Part shown: positions 46,190 to 54,762 of the stretch, piece by piece
Layout of the letters: every line of letters begins with the position of its first letter
Position numbering within the stretch: position 1 is the stretch's first letter
Assembly (NCBI RefSeq): GCF_002746455.1
Contig: NZ_NWUW01000013.1
Coordinates: forward strand, 1 to 64,000
Reading direction: 5' to 3'
DNA from: Bacillus fungorum
GTDB lineage: Bacteria; Bacillota; Bacilli; Bacillales; Bacillaceae_G
Length of the DNA stretch: 64,000 nt
Notes under the pieces: model-generated
Seen by the model: the letters and a program-made list of their open reading frames with translations, nothing else
Told to the model about the DNA's origin: nothing
The model's database searches: none
Position numbers and translations under genes: made by a program

Positions 46190-47704
46190 CTACACAGTTT
46201 CTACTACCGCTTCAAGCATCGTTCCATTTTTAGCATAATTCGTATGCCAAGAAAAAGCTTTTTCTAAAACATGAGGAGTTTGTCCACCTCTTGTTTTTGC
46301 TTCTTCGTAATAAGCACGTAGTTGATCACGATACATTGGATGTGCGCAGTTCTCAATAATGAGTTCCACTCTTTCTCTTGGCGCTAGTCCTCTTAGGTCC
46401 GCATACCCTTGTTCAGTGACGATAACATCTACATCGTGTTCCGTATGGTCTACATGAGAAATGAAAGGAACGATACTTGATATGTTACCACCTTTCGCAA
46501 TCGATTTAGTAACAAAGATAGCTAAGCGGGCATTTCTTGCAAAATCACCAGAACCACCAATTCCATTCATCATTTTTGTACCTAAAACGTGAGTAGAGTT
46601 TACATTTCCATATATATCTAATTCTAGAGCAGTATTAATCGAAATTAACCCAAGGCGACGAATGATTTCAGGATGATTAGAAATCTCTTGCGGGCGCATC
46701 ATTAATTTGTCACGATATTTTTCAAAGTTAGAAAATACTTTTTGCATTTTCTCTTCTGAGAGCGTGATCGAGCAGCAGGATGCAAAATTGACTTTTCCAG
46801 CATCCATAAGATCAAAGACCGCATCCTGTAAAACTTCAGAATACACTTCTAAATCTTCAAACTCGGAATCTAACATGCCATGAAGAACTGCATTGGCCAC
46901 TGAACCAATTCCTGATTGTAACGGCGCTAAACGATTTGTTAATCGGCCTACTTTGACTTCTTCTCGAAGGAATTCTATTAAATGCTGTGCCATAATAACA
47001 GTTTCTTCATCCGGAGGAACAATTGTCGATGGCGAATCCAGTTGGTTCGTAAACACAATCCCCTTCACTTTTTCAGGGTCGATTGGAATACCGATTGTTC
47101 CAATTCGGTCATCCGTTTTCACAAGCGGAATCGGAAGTCTTTCCCCTTGTTTACCTGGTTCATATAAATCATGTAGCCCTTCTAATTGCTCGGATTGAGC
47201 CATATTCATTTCAATAATAATAGACTTAGCATTTAAGGAAAATGCTAAGGAATTTCCAATTGAAGTGGTTGGAATAATCATTCCGTCTTCAGTAATCGCA
47301 ACCGCTTCTAAAATAGCGAAATCTATATCCATAACGTCAGCACGAAGTAACTCTGCTGTATGAGATAAGTGCTGATCCACAAATAAAAAGTCTCCGTTAT
47401 TAATTCCTTTGCGCATAGTCGCATCAGCTTGGAAAGGCAATCTTTTCCCTAAAATTCCTGCTTCCGCAAATAATTTATCTACATCAGAACCTAAAGAGGC
47501 ACCAGTAAATACATTTACTTTAAAAGATTTATCATTCTTCACTCGGTTTACAAGCGCAAATGGGACTGCTTTTACATCACCTGCACGTGTAAACCCACTT
47601 AATCCTAAAGTCATTCCACTTTCAATCCATGAAGCTGCTTCTTCAGGTGTAACTACGCGATCTTTCAGACGTTGATCCCTAATTCTATCCAAATTATTCT
47701 CCAT
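46190..47704 (-). CDS. acetyl-CoA hydrolase/transferase family CoA transferase (Cat1/ScpC type)
   Basis: A 504-residue class I CoA transferase. The glycine-rich GIGGSGDFARNARLAIF and the segment SEVLQDAVFDLMDAGK, whose Glu aligns with the catalytic Glu of succinyl-CoA:acetate CoA-transferases as I recall, are present, and TEQGYADLRGLAPRER is a further family signature. It would exchange CoA between acyl groups such as succinate, acetate or propionate. The substrate pair cannot be read from the sequence. A LytTR-type regulator gene starts 130 bp upstream on the same strand and may control it. Confidence 0.88.
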   Translation of the reverse strand: MENNLDRIRDQRLKDRVVTPEEAASWIESGMTLGLSGFTRAGDVKAVPFALVNRVKNDKSFKVNVFTGASLGSDVDKLFAEAGILGKRLPFQADATMRKGINNGDFLFVDQHLSHTAELLRADVMDIDFAILEAVAITEDGMIIPTTSIGNSLAFSLNAKSIIIEMNMAQSEQLEGLHDLYEPGKQGERLPIPLVKTDDRIGTIGIPIDPEKVKGIVFTNQLDSPSTIVPPDEETVIMAQHLIEFLREEVKVGRLTNRLAPLQSGIGSVANAVLHGMLDSEFEDLEVYSEVLQDAVFDLMDAGKVNFASCCSITLSEEKMQKVFSNFEKYRDKLMMRPQEISNHPEIIRRLGLISINTALELDIYGNVNSTHVLGTKMMNGIGGSGDFARNARLAIFVTKSIAKGGNISSIVPFISHVDHTEHDVDVIVTEQGYADLRGLAPRERVELIIENCAHPMYRDQLRAYYEEAKTRGGQTPHVLEKAFSWHTNYAKNGTMLEAVVETV

Positions 47705-47831
47705 ATGTAATCCCTCTCCTTGTGAATATTCATAATTATTTTACACTTTAACAGTATCCAAATAGGGAATTTCTTACACAACGCCGAAAATTCAGACAAA
47801 ACAGCAAATCTAGCTTCTAAAGCAGAAAATT

Positions 47832-48476
47832 TTAGAATCCTAGAAGCTTACGAAAATAACTAGCGTATGATTGACTAACTGGTACCCTTTTACCATTATC
47901 CATAGAAAGTAAAAAAGTAGAATGCGTATCAGGATAAATCGCTTTAATATGATTAACGTTTACAATAAATGAACGGTGGCATCTAATAAATGCATCTTTC
48001 GGAAGTAAGTATTCGAATTCTTGTAGAGAGTATTTATGTGTTCCTGTTAACTCTTCTGCATTCACATACGTCTTTTTATCTTTCGCCTCTAAATACATGA
48101 CCTTTGAAAAAGGAACCGGAATCCAGCTGTCCGTTGTTTTTAAAGTAACGACTGATTTTCCATCCGTTAAAGCTGGATAAATAGCTGTCACGCAGCCTTC
48201 AAGCTTTCCATTGTTTGAAAATGGTACGGCCATACCATGATAAGGAATACCAAAAACATCCCGATTAATAAACTCAGAGGTTTTTTGGTTCGTCACCATT
48301 GCTTTATGAGCAATCGTTCCTTCCTTTATAGAATCCCCGGCGCTAATCTTTAAATCAATTCGTTTACTTGGCCGATAGTATATATATTCTTTCGTATTCG
48401 ATACAGCAATTGAAATTTCATCTGAAAATAATTCCCCAACAACATCTAATAGTAAACCTAATGTTTTATCTTCCAT
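47832..48476 (-). CDS. LytTR-domain transcriptional regulator with PAS-like sensor domain
   Basis: A 214-residue regulator. The N-terminal ~105 residues look like a small ligand-sensing PAS/GAF-type domain (LLLDVVGELFSDEISIAV, GIPYHGMAVPFSNNGKL). The C-terminal half is a LytTR DNA-binding domain (MYLEAKDKKTYVNAEELTG, AFIRCHRSFIVNVNHIKAIY). There is no receiver domain, so it probably responds directly to a small molecule. It is adjacent to the CoA transferase gene. Confidence 0.82.
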   Translation of the reverse strand: MEDKTLGLLLDVVGELFSDEISIAVSNTKEYIYYRPSKRIDLKISAGDSIKEGTIAHKAMVTNQKTSEFINRDVFGIPYHGMAVPFSNNGKLEGCVTAIYPALTDGKSVVTLKTTDSWIPVPFSKVMYLEAKDKKTYVNAEELTGTHKYSLQEFEYLLPKDAFIRCHRSFIVNVNHIKAIYPDTHSTFLLSMDNGKRVPVSQSYASYFRKLLGF

Positions 48477-48531
48477 TCTATTAACACCTCATTCACTATT
48501 ATACTACTATTATGAACAAGCATTTGTTACT

Positions 48532-48624
48532 TTATAAAATGAAACCTTAATCAGTGTTTTTTTCCATCCCAACTAATTATCAATTAAACCAATCAATTTT
48601 TTATGCACAGTTGATGTGGGATAG
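48532..48624 (+). repeat. bcr-like repeat, copy 4 (internally deleted)
   Basis: TTTATAAAATGAAACCTTAA and CAGTGTTTTTTTCCATCCC, then AATTATCAATTAAACCAATC match the left half of the copy at 8471, and CAGTTGATGTGGGATA matches its right end. The middle is missing. It adjoins a truncated GNAT gene fragment. Confidence 0.6.
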
Positions 48625-48715
48625 ATTCTTCACTATAATTCCAAATTACTTTTAAATGTAGTGCAACTTTACTTAGTTCACCTGCTTCAATTACTATCGA
48701 TTTTCTTACTTTCAT
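48593..48715 (-). pseudogene. truncated copy of the 5' end of the GNAT gene
   Basis: The minus strand reads MKVRKSIVIEAGELSKVALH, then LKVIWNYSEE, closely matching the first 30 residues of the GNAT at 45509-45952 (MKIREALLSEANELSELALH, then SKATWDYSEE). After YSEE the frame runs into the bcr-like repeat (SIPHQLCIKN) and stops. The rest of the GNAT is missing, so it is a remnant of a duplicated gene. Confidence 0.8.
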
Positions 48716-48805
48716 AGACTTTAAATCCACTTGCTTCTTATATATCTTGCATTATAAAATAGAAAAGTATTCTAAAAAACATTTCATTTAAGGGGGAATT
48801 GCCTA

Positions 48806-48838
48806 TGCCGTTGGATTACATTTCAGGTAACGAATAAT
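48806..48838 (+). other. 10-codon ORF with strong RBS ahead of the serine hydrolase gene
   Basis: ATG 48806 follows AAGGGGGAATTGCCT and reads MPLDYISGNE then TAA, 26 bp before the hydrolase start. It may be a leader peptide or the start of a lost gene. Apart from this, the 48477-48864 gap holds the repeat and the GNAT fragment. Confidence 0.25.
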
Positions 48839-48864
48839 CCAACATTTAAAGGAGTGCCTGAAAT

Positions 48865-49845
48865 TTGCTAAATTCATACATTAATTCATTTTTATATAAA
48901 AATATCGAGAAATTCAACGGAACAATTTTAATAGCCCATAAAGAAGAGACTCTTTATAAGCAATCATTTGGAAAAGCTAATTATAATTGGGATATACCTA
49001 ATACCTCTACAACAAAGTTTCGTATCGGATCAATAACTAAAATTTTCACAGCAGTTTCAATTTTAATGCTTGTAGAAGAAAAAAAATTACAACTACATGA
49101 TACTTTAGATAAATTCATTCCAAATTTCCCAAAAGGAAATCAAATTATGATCAAGCATTTATTAAATCATACTGCTGGAGTTGGTAATATTACTGCACAA
49201 CATGACTTTTTATTGCAATCTTATCAACCTCGAACACTGGATGAATTAATACAATGGATTATTGCGTGTCCCTTTGAATCTAGCCCTGGTGAAAAATTCA
49301 TTTATTCAAATTCAGGTTATATTATATTAGGAAAAATTATTGAAGTTATAAGCGGGATGTCTTATGAAGAATTTCTTAAAAAGAAAATATTCTATCCAAT
49401 CTCTATAATAAACACAGGTATTGATTTGAATCACAACATTCAAAAACATAAAGCAACTGGATATGAGTTACATCCAAATTATGGCCTACAAAATGCACCT
49501 TTTATTCATATGTCAAACTCATATTCAGCTGGCGGATTATTTTCTACGGCCGAAGATTTATATAGATTTGATCAAGCGCTAAAAGAAAATCTTTTATTAT
49601 CAAGTAAGATCACCTCTCGTATGTTTACTGCAGAATCTTGCGGATATGGTTACGGTTGGCATATTGCTAGGACTGAAAAAAACAATAAACTCATATTCCA
49701 TCATGGTGGAATTAACGGCTTTACATCCTCTTATTTACGATTAATTGAAAAAGAGGCTACGATCATCATTTTAAGTAATGTATCTACACTATTAACATCG
49801 ACTCTTGCTAATGAAATAGCTTCTTATATAGAAAATAACTTTTAA
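48865..49845 (+). CDS. class C beta-lactamase/PBP4-like serine hydrolase
   Basis: A 326-residue serine hydrolase. Motifs are SxxK in RIGSITKIFTA (Ser nucleophile and Lys base), YxN in FIYSNSGYIILG and HxG in FHHGGINGFTS. The start is TTG 48865 with AAAGGAG upstream. There is no signal peptide, while most relatives are exported; either it acts in the cytoplasm or its N-terminus was lost. Such proteins are esterases, D-peptidases or lactamases; resistance should not be assumed. Confidence 0.82.
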   Translation: MLNSYINSFLYKNIEKFNGTILIAHKEETLYKQSFGKANYNWDIPNTSTTKFRIGSITKIFTAVSILMLVEEKKLQLHDTLDKFIPNFPKGNQIMIKHLLNHTAGVGNITAQHDFLLQSYQPRTLDELIQWIIACPFESSPGEKFIYSNSGYIILGKIIEVISGMSYEEFLKKKIFYPISIINTGIDLNHNIQKHKATGYELHPNYGLQNAPFIHMSNSYSAGGLFSTAEDLYRFDQALKENLLLSSKITSRMFTAESCGYGYGWHIARTEKNNKLIFHHGGINGFTSSYLRLIEKEATIIILSNVSTLLTSTLANEIASYIENNF

Positions 49846-49917
49846 AACGATTAATAAGATTTATTTTTTATTAAGTAAAGTGAATTTAAGAATTTATTGT
49901 CCCTATTTCTGTAAAAT

Positions 49918-49953
49918 AGATAAGCCCAAACTACAAACAGTTTGGGCTTATCT
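49918..49953. terminator. terminator between the serine hydrolase and lipase genes
   Basis: GATAAGCCCAAACT and AGTTTGGGCTTATC form a stem around ACAAAC. It lies 4 bp from the lipase stop codon. Confidence 0.82.
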
Positions 49954-49956
49954 TTC

Positions 49957-50880
49957 TCATTTATTATGCGCATCTAACCACGAAATTAAATCTTTAAATA
50001 CTTCGTCTCTATTCACTTCATGGAACATTTCATGTCTTCCATTTTCATATAGACGCAGCGTTACATCTTTCACACCACATTTCTTATAATTTTCATATAC
50101 TTCTTTTACACCTTTTCCCATATCTCCAACAGGATCACGGTCTCCAGAGAATATATGTATCGGAAGATTGCTTGGCGTCTTCTTGTATTCTTCTAATTTA
50201 TTCACTTCTAATACACCAGAAAATAATTCTCGATAAAAACTCGTCGTACAAATGAATCCACATAACGGATCCGCAATATATTTATCAACTTGATTATTAT
50301 CTGAAGATAACCAATCAAAATTTGTACGATTTGGCTTAAAGTTCGAATTGAAATTTCCGAAAGATAAAAAGTTTAGCATCGGACTTTTCGTTTTTGCCCC
50401 ACGCAATTTCATCTCAATTGTCGCTACTTTATGACCAATGACTCCTAAAAATCCTGGATTCCCACCAGTTCCTGAAATAAGAAATCCATCATATAATTCG
50501 CCTCTAAGTTGCACAGCTCGTCTTGATAGGAAAGATCCCATACTATGACCAAGTAAAAATAATGGACATGACTGCTCTTCTTTTATCATTTCCGAAACAA
50601 AGATTACATCAGACACAGCCTGATTCCACCCTATATCCGGTTCAAAATGACCATAGTCTTCTTCTCTTTTTACTGTTTTCCCATGACCTTTATGATCATG
50701 CGCATAAACACCATACCCTGCTTCTAATAACGCATCAATAAAGTCTGTATAAACACCTGCATGTTCTGTCATACCATGTGCAATTTGAATAATCCCTTTC
50801 GGTTCATATTCTGGTAACCACTTGCGTAAATAAATTTCTGATTCATCCAATGCCGTAACGAAACTTTCCTGTACGTTCAT
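49957..50880 (-). CDS. alpha/beta hydrolase, monoacylglycerol-lipase/lysophospholipase type
   Basis: A 307-residue cytoplasmic hydrolase. QIAHGMTEHAGVYTDFIDAL and HDHKGHGKT are the family N-terminal motifs, the nucleophile is in LLGHSMGSFLSRR, Asp in FSGDRDPVGDMG and His in NGRHEMFHE. It should cleave monoacylglycerol or lysophospholipid. ATG 50880 follows GGGGG; a longer frame to 50931 lacks an RBS. Confidence 0.88.
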   Translation of the reverse strand: MNVQESFVTALDESEIYLRKWLPEYEPKGIIQIAHGMTEHAGVYTDFIDALLEAGYGVYAHDHKGHGKTVKREEDYGHFEPDIGWNQAVSDVIFVSEMIKEEQSCPLFLLGHSMGSFLSRRAVQLRGELYDGFLISGTGGNPGFLGVIGHKVATIEMKLRGAKTKSPMLNFLSFGNFNSNFKPNRTNFDWLSSDNNQVDKYIADPLCGFICTTSFYRELFSGVLEVNKLEEYKKTPSNLPIHIFSGDRDPVGDMGKGVKEVYENYKKCGVKDVTLRLYENGRHEMFHEVNRDEVFKDLISWLDAHNK

Positions 50881-51084
50881 TTCGTCAGCCCCCAACTCTA
50901 TTATGTATCTCAAAAATGAATATCCATTCATTATTCTTATTATGTATTATATGCAATTGCTTTCATTATGACAAATGCCTTCCTTTTCCGATTAGCTGTC
51001 AAACTTTTTATGTTGACGAAAACACCATAAAATTATATAGTTACTTACATAAAGTAATTATTATATTTTTAGGAGGTTTTTACT

Positions 51085-51846
51085 ATGATGCCATCACTAT
51101 TTTTAGCACATGGTTCACCAATGCTCGCTATTCAAGATACAGATTATACAAGTTTTTTAAAAACACTTGGAGAAACATATAAACCGAAAGCAATTGTTAT
51201 TTTCACTGCTCACTGGGAAAGTGAAGTATTAACGATTTCCTCATCAGATAACGAATATGAAACAATTTATGATTTTGGAGGTTTTCCCCCAGAGTTATAC
51301 GAAATTAAATATCGTGCAAAAGGTTCTTCTAGCATTGCATCCATGTTAAAAACAAAATTTAAAAATAAAGGTATTCCAGTTCATCATAATATGACGAGAG
51401 GTTTAGATCATGGCTCATGGACACTCTTGCATCGCATGTATCCAGAAGCAAATATTCCTGTAGTACAAATATCAGTCAATCCATTCCTTTCTGCAAAAGA
51501 ACAATTTAAGATTGGAGAAGCATTAAAAGGACTTGGACAAGAAGATATTTTAGTAATCGGTAGCGGTGTTACCGTTCATAACTTACGAGCACTACAATGG
51601 AATCAAACTACACCCGAACAATGGGCAATTGAATTTGATGATTGGATTATAAAACATATGCAGACTAACGATAAAGATGCCTTGTTTAATTGGGAAAACA
51701 AGGCGCCTCATGCACAATTAGCAGTACCAAGAGCAGAGCATTTTGTTCCTTTATTTATCGCTATGGGAAGTGGTGAAAATAGCGGTGAAGTCATTCACCG
51801 TAGTTATGAGCTTGGTACATTAAGCTATCTTTGTCTCCAATTTTAA
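51085..51846 (+). CDS. DODA-type class III extradiol dioxygenase family protein
   Basis: A 253-residue protein of the LigB/DODA family. Candidate metal ligands are His in LFLAHGSPML, His in FTAHWES and His in RGLDHGSWTLLHRMYP; GSGVTVHNLRAL is a further family block. Such enzymes open catechol-type rings with Fe(II) or zinc; YgiD-like members have DOPA dioxygenase activity. The natural substrate here is unknown. AGGAGG precedes the ATG. Confidence 0.85.
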   Translation: MMPSLFLAHGSPMLAIQDTDYTSFLKTLGETYKPKAIVIFTAHWESEVLTISSSDNEYETIYDFGGFPPELYEIKYRAKGSSSIASMLKTKFKNKGIPVHHNMTRGLDHGSWTLLHRMYPEANIPVVQISVNPFLSAKEQFKIGEALKGLGQEDILVIGSGVTVHNLRALQWNQTTPEQWAIEFDDWIIKHMQTNDKDALFNWENKAPHAQLAVPRAEHFVPLFIAMGSGENSGEVIHRSYELGTLSYLCLQF

Positions 51847-51848
51847 AG

Positions 51849-51884
51849 AAAAGGATGAAGCATTCATTGCTTCATCCTTTTTTC
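51849..51884. terminator. bidirectional terminator between the dioxygenase and MFS genes
   Basis: AAAGGATGAAGCA and TGCTTCATCCTTT around TTCAT, with a T-run on the plus strand. Confidence 0.85.
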
Positions 51885-51894
51885 ATTCACTTAG

Positions 51895-53109
51895 TTAACT
51901 AACTTCCAAATGTCGTTTCTCTGATACCTCTTCGTTCTTATTATGAAAATAAACCCAAATGCACGCAATAAACAATAGTGATGATGTAGAGAAGAAAACA
52001 TATTGGAAGCCTGCATGCGCTGCAATTTGTCCACCAAGTACTGGTCCAATCATATTTCCTAAAAACTGAAACGATTGATTATACCCAAATATTCGTCCTG
52101 TAACATGGGTTGGTGTATGTTGTTTTAGTAGAGTTTGTACGGAAGGTAATAATCCTGCTTGTGCGATACCTAATAAAAATCGAAGAATTAATAGTTGCCA
52201 AGCTGAGGTTACAAATGCTTGCGGGATAAAAATAATTCCTGCAGCAAACAACGCTACAACTAACGTTTTTTGAGGACCGATTTGATCTGATAATCTTCCT
52301 AGTCTTGGTGCTGCCAAAATAACTGCTAATCCTGTCGCTGACATAACGGCACCCGCAATTGTTTCAATATGCGCAGTTTGAGGACCTACTAAATTTTTCA
52401 CGTATAATGTAACAATTGGCTGAACAGACATATTAGCAAGTTGAATAATAAATGTTGTTACAAATAAACTAATAATTAAATGCTTGGCTGGAACCATCGT
52501 CCATACTTTTTTCGTTTGTACTTTTTTTGCTTGAGCAGAGTGATTTTCTTCATGTAAGCAGAAAAAAACGATGAGAAAGGAAAGGAATAAAAAAGCTCCT
52601 GTAACAAGAAAGACATGGCGCATTCCAATTAACTCAGACAAATAACCACCAAGTAATGGGCCAAGTAACGAACCGCTCACGCCACCAGTTGAAATTGTGG
52701 AAATTGCCCAACCTGAATGTTCTTTCGGAGTTTCTGCTGCAATAAATGTCATCGCCGTTGAAAGGAAACCAGATACTGCTCCCATTAAAAATCGTAGTGC
52801 GACTAATTGATATACATCCGTTACAAACCCCATAAGCGTCATAATAATCGCCATACCTAGGCTCGCACGAATAAGCATCAATTTCCGTCCATGTATATCA
52901 CCAAGCTTTCCCCATATCGGTGATACGATCGCACCCATTAAAAATGTTATACCAAATGTAAGTCCCGACCACTGTGCAATACTAGAAGTGCCAGTCACAC
53001 CTAATTCCTCAATATAAAAAGATAAAAAAGGAATTACTAAACTCATACCGGCTGCAGTGGTAAAACAACCTAGCCAACAAATCATTAAATTTCGTTTCCA
53101 GCTGGCCAT
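51895..53109 (-). CDS. MFS multidrug efflux transporter
   Basis: A 404-residue protein with 12 helices. The loop 2-3 motif GKLGDIHGRKLML and motif C (GSLLGPLLGGYLSEL) mark a drug:H+ antiporter of the DHA1 type. The drug range is unknown. ATG 53109 (MASWKRN) has AAGGTG five bases upstream; a GTG at 53115 lies inside that RBS. It shares a bidirectional terminator with the dioxygenase gene. Confidence 0.86.
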   Translation of the reverse strand: MASWKRNLMICWLGCFTTAAGMSLVIPFLSFYIEELGVTGTSSIAQWSGLTFGITFLMGAIVSPIWGKLGDIHGRKLMLIRASLGMAIIMTLMGFVTDVYQLVALRFLMGAVSGFLSTAMTFIAAETPKEHSGWAISTISTGGVSGSLLGPLLGGYLSELIGMRHVFLVTGAFLFLSFLIVFFCLHEENHSAQAKKVQTKKVWTMVPAKHLIISLFVTTFIIQLANMSVQPIVTLYVKNLVGPQTAHIETIAGAVMSATGLAVILAAPRLGRLSDQIGPQKTLVVALFAAGIIFIPQAFVTSAWQLLILRFLLGIAQAGLLPSVQTLLKQHTPTHVTGRIFGYNQSFQFLGNMIGPVLGGQIAAHAGFQYVFFSTSSLLFIACIWVYFHNKNEEVSEKRHLEVS

Positions 53110-53282
53110 TTTCACACCTTCTTTCTTTAGATACCCATTCTACACCCTTTTATGTAAAAAGTTTAGCAATATGCTTTATGAATAAACATTACAACAATCT
53201 ACGACAAAAATAGGCATTTCTCTATTTTAAATCCATTTATTCCAAAAACTTTTGATAAATCGTTACATTACATTTTTTAATA

Positions 53283-53315
53283 GAAATAACCTTACAATTT
53301 TGTAAGGTTATTTCT
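53283..53315. repeat. inverted repeat between the MFS and SLH-amidase genes
   Basis: GAAATAACCTTAC and GTAAGGTTATTTC form a 13-bp stem around AATTTT. It lies just upstream of the amidase promoter, far from any stop codon, so it could be an operator or a small-RNA terminator. Confidence 0.5.
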
Positions 53316-53316
53316 A

Positions 53317-53354
53317 TTGACGTGTACATAAACATGTAACTATAATAGTTACAT
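53317..53354 (+). promoter_or_regulatory. SLH-amidase promoter with a perfect palindrome over the -10 box
   Basis: TTGACG (53317-53322) and TATAAT (53341-53346) are 18 bp apart. ATGTAACTAT (53334-53343) and ATAGTTACAT (53345-53354) are perfectly complementary around one base, centred on the -10 box. Further GTTACAT or ACATGTAA elements follow at about 53365 and 53398. A repressor site is likely; the protein is not known. Confidence 0.6.
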
Positions 53355-53472
53355 CAAATTCGTTACATGTTAATAAAATTGAAATCCCTCATTATTAACA
53401 TGTAAATTTTAAATAGATATATATAAACCGATTTGATAAATACAATAGAATGTTAGAGGTGCATATTTTTTT

Positions 53473-54711
53473 ATGAAACACAAATTGATCGCAACAGGAA
53501 TTCTCACAGGAGCTCTACTATCTTATTCTGCTAGTATTTTTGCAGATACTCACAAATTTCCAGATGTTCCTGCGTGGGCTGAACAATCTGTTAATTATTT
53601 AGTTGATAAACAAGTATTAAATGGTTATCCCGGTGGGACTTTTGGTTCAAATGATACATTAGACAGAGCTTCTGCAGCAACCATTATGACAAAAGCTCTA
53701 GGCATACAAGTTGATTTCAATGCAAAACCATCCTTCACAGATTCACAAAACCATTGGGGTACGCCCTATATTGCTACCGCTGAAAAAGCAGGAATAATTA
53801 AAGGCGAGGGAAATGGAGTATTCAATCCTTCTGGAAAAGTTACACGTGCTGCCATGGCTACCATGCTAGTGAATGCATATAAACTACAACATACGAGTAC
53901 TAACAATGGACAAAGCAAATTTGAAGATTTAAAAGGACATTGGGGTGAAAAATCCGCTAATATTTTAATTGATTTAAAAATTTCTGCTGGTACTGATAAT
54001 GGTTGGCAACCAAATAAATTTATCACACGTGCTGAAGCCGCACAACTAACCGCAAAAACAGATATGCTTCAACATAGTCCAAAAAAACCATTAGAAAACA
54101 AAACAATCATTATTGATCCTGGACATGGAGGTGAAGATCCTGGAAAATCTACAAAAGGATTACCTGAAAGTAAAATCGTACTAGACACTTCTATTCGCCT
54201 ACAACAATTACTCGAAAAACATACACCATTTACAGTTTTACTAACTCGTCAGTCTGATATTAGACCAGGACATGATCAAAAAAGTTCTTTACAAGAACGT
54301 GTTAAATTTGCAAAACAAAACCAAGGTGATATTTTTATAAGCATTCACGCAAATGCTTATAATGGTAATGTAAAAGGAACCGAAACATATTACTATAACT
54401 CTTCTAAATCTGAAACAACAAATCCTCACGTTAAGGAAAGTCGTGTTTTAGCGAAAAAAATTCAAAAGCGTTTAGTAGAGGCTCTCAAAACACCTAATAG
54501 AGGTGTCAAACACGGGGATCTTCACGTAATTCGTGAAAATGAAATGCCTGCAGTATTAACTGAGCTTGCCTTTATAGATAATGAAATTGATTATAGTAAA
54601 TTATCTACTGAACATGGCAGACAGATTGCAGCAGAAGCGATTTACGAAGGAATTTTAGATTATTACGCTTGGAAAAGTCATAATATTTCTTCATACCGTC
54701 TTGTTAAATAA
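53473..54711 (+). CDS. N-acetylmuramoyl-L-alanine amidase with three SLH domains
   Basis: A 412-residue cell-surface autolysin. A signal peptide ends SASIFA (about 24). Three S-layer homology domains follow (about 27-70, 85-130, 148-192; FPDVPAWAEQSVNYLVDK, FTDSQNHWGTPYIATAEK, FEDLKGHWGEKSANILIDL), which bind pyruvylated wall polymer. The Amidase_3 domain (about 210-400) has zinc ligands in IDPGHGGEDPG, ISIHANA and the catalytic Glu in LTELAFIDN. It would cut between MurNAc and L-Ala. AGAGGTG precedes the ATG. Confidence 0.92.
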   Translation: MKHKLIATGILTGALLSYSASIFADTHKFPDVPAWAEQSVNYLVDKQVLNGYPGGTFGSNDTLDRASAATIMTKALGIQVDFNAKPSFTDSQNHWGTPYIATAEKAGIIKGEGNGVFNPSGKVTRAAMATMLVNAYKLQHTSTNNGQSKFEDLKGHWGEKSANILIDLKISAGTDNGWQPNKFITRAEAAQLTAKTDMLQHSPKKPLENKTIIIDPGHGGEDPGKSTKGLPESKIVLDTSIRLQQLLEKHTPFTVLLTRQSDIRPGHDQKSSLQERVKFAKQNQGDIFISIHANAYNGNVKGTETYYYNSSKSETTNPHVKESRVLAKKIQKRLVEALKTPNRGVKHGDLHVIRENEMPAVLTELAFIDNEIDYSKLSTEHGRQIAAEAIYEGILDYYAWKSHNISSYRLVK

Positions 54712-54721
54712 TAGTTTTATC

Positions 54722-54762
54722 ATAAAGAAATCCCCCTCATTTTTGCGTGGGATTTCTATTTT
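54722..54762. terminator. terminator between the amidase and Clp_N-GNAT genes
   Basis: AGAAATCCC and GGGATTTCT form a stem; the last codons and the stop of the minus-strand gene fall in its loop. Confidence 0.65.

Noticed and set aside
48865..49845. The serine hydrolase as a true beta-lactamase resistance gene
   Set aside because: SxxK, YxN and HxG occur in many esterases and peptidases, and the protein has no export signal.
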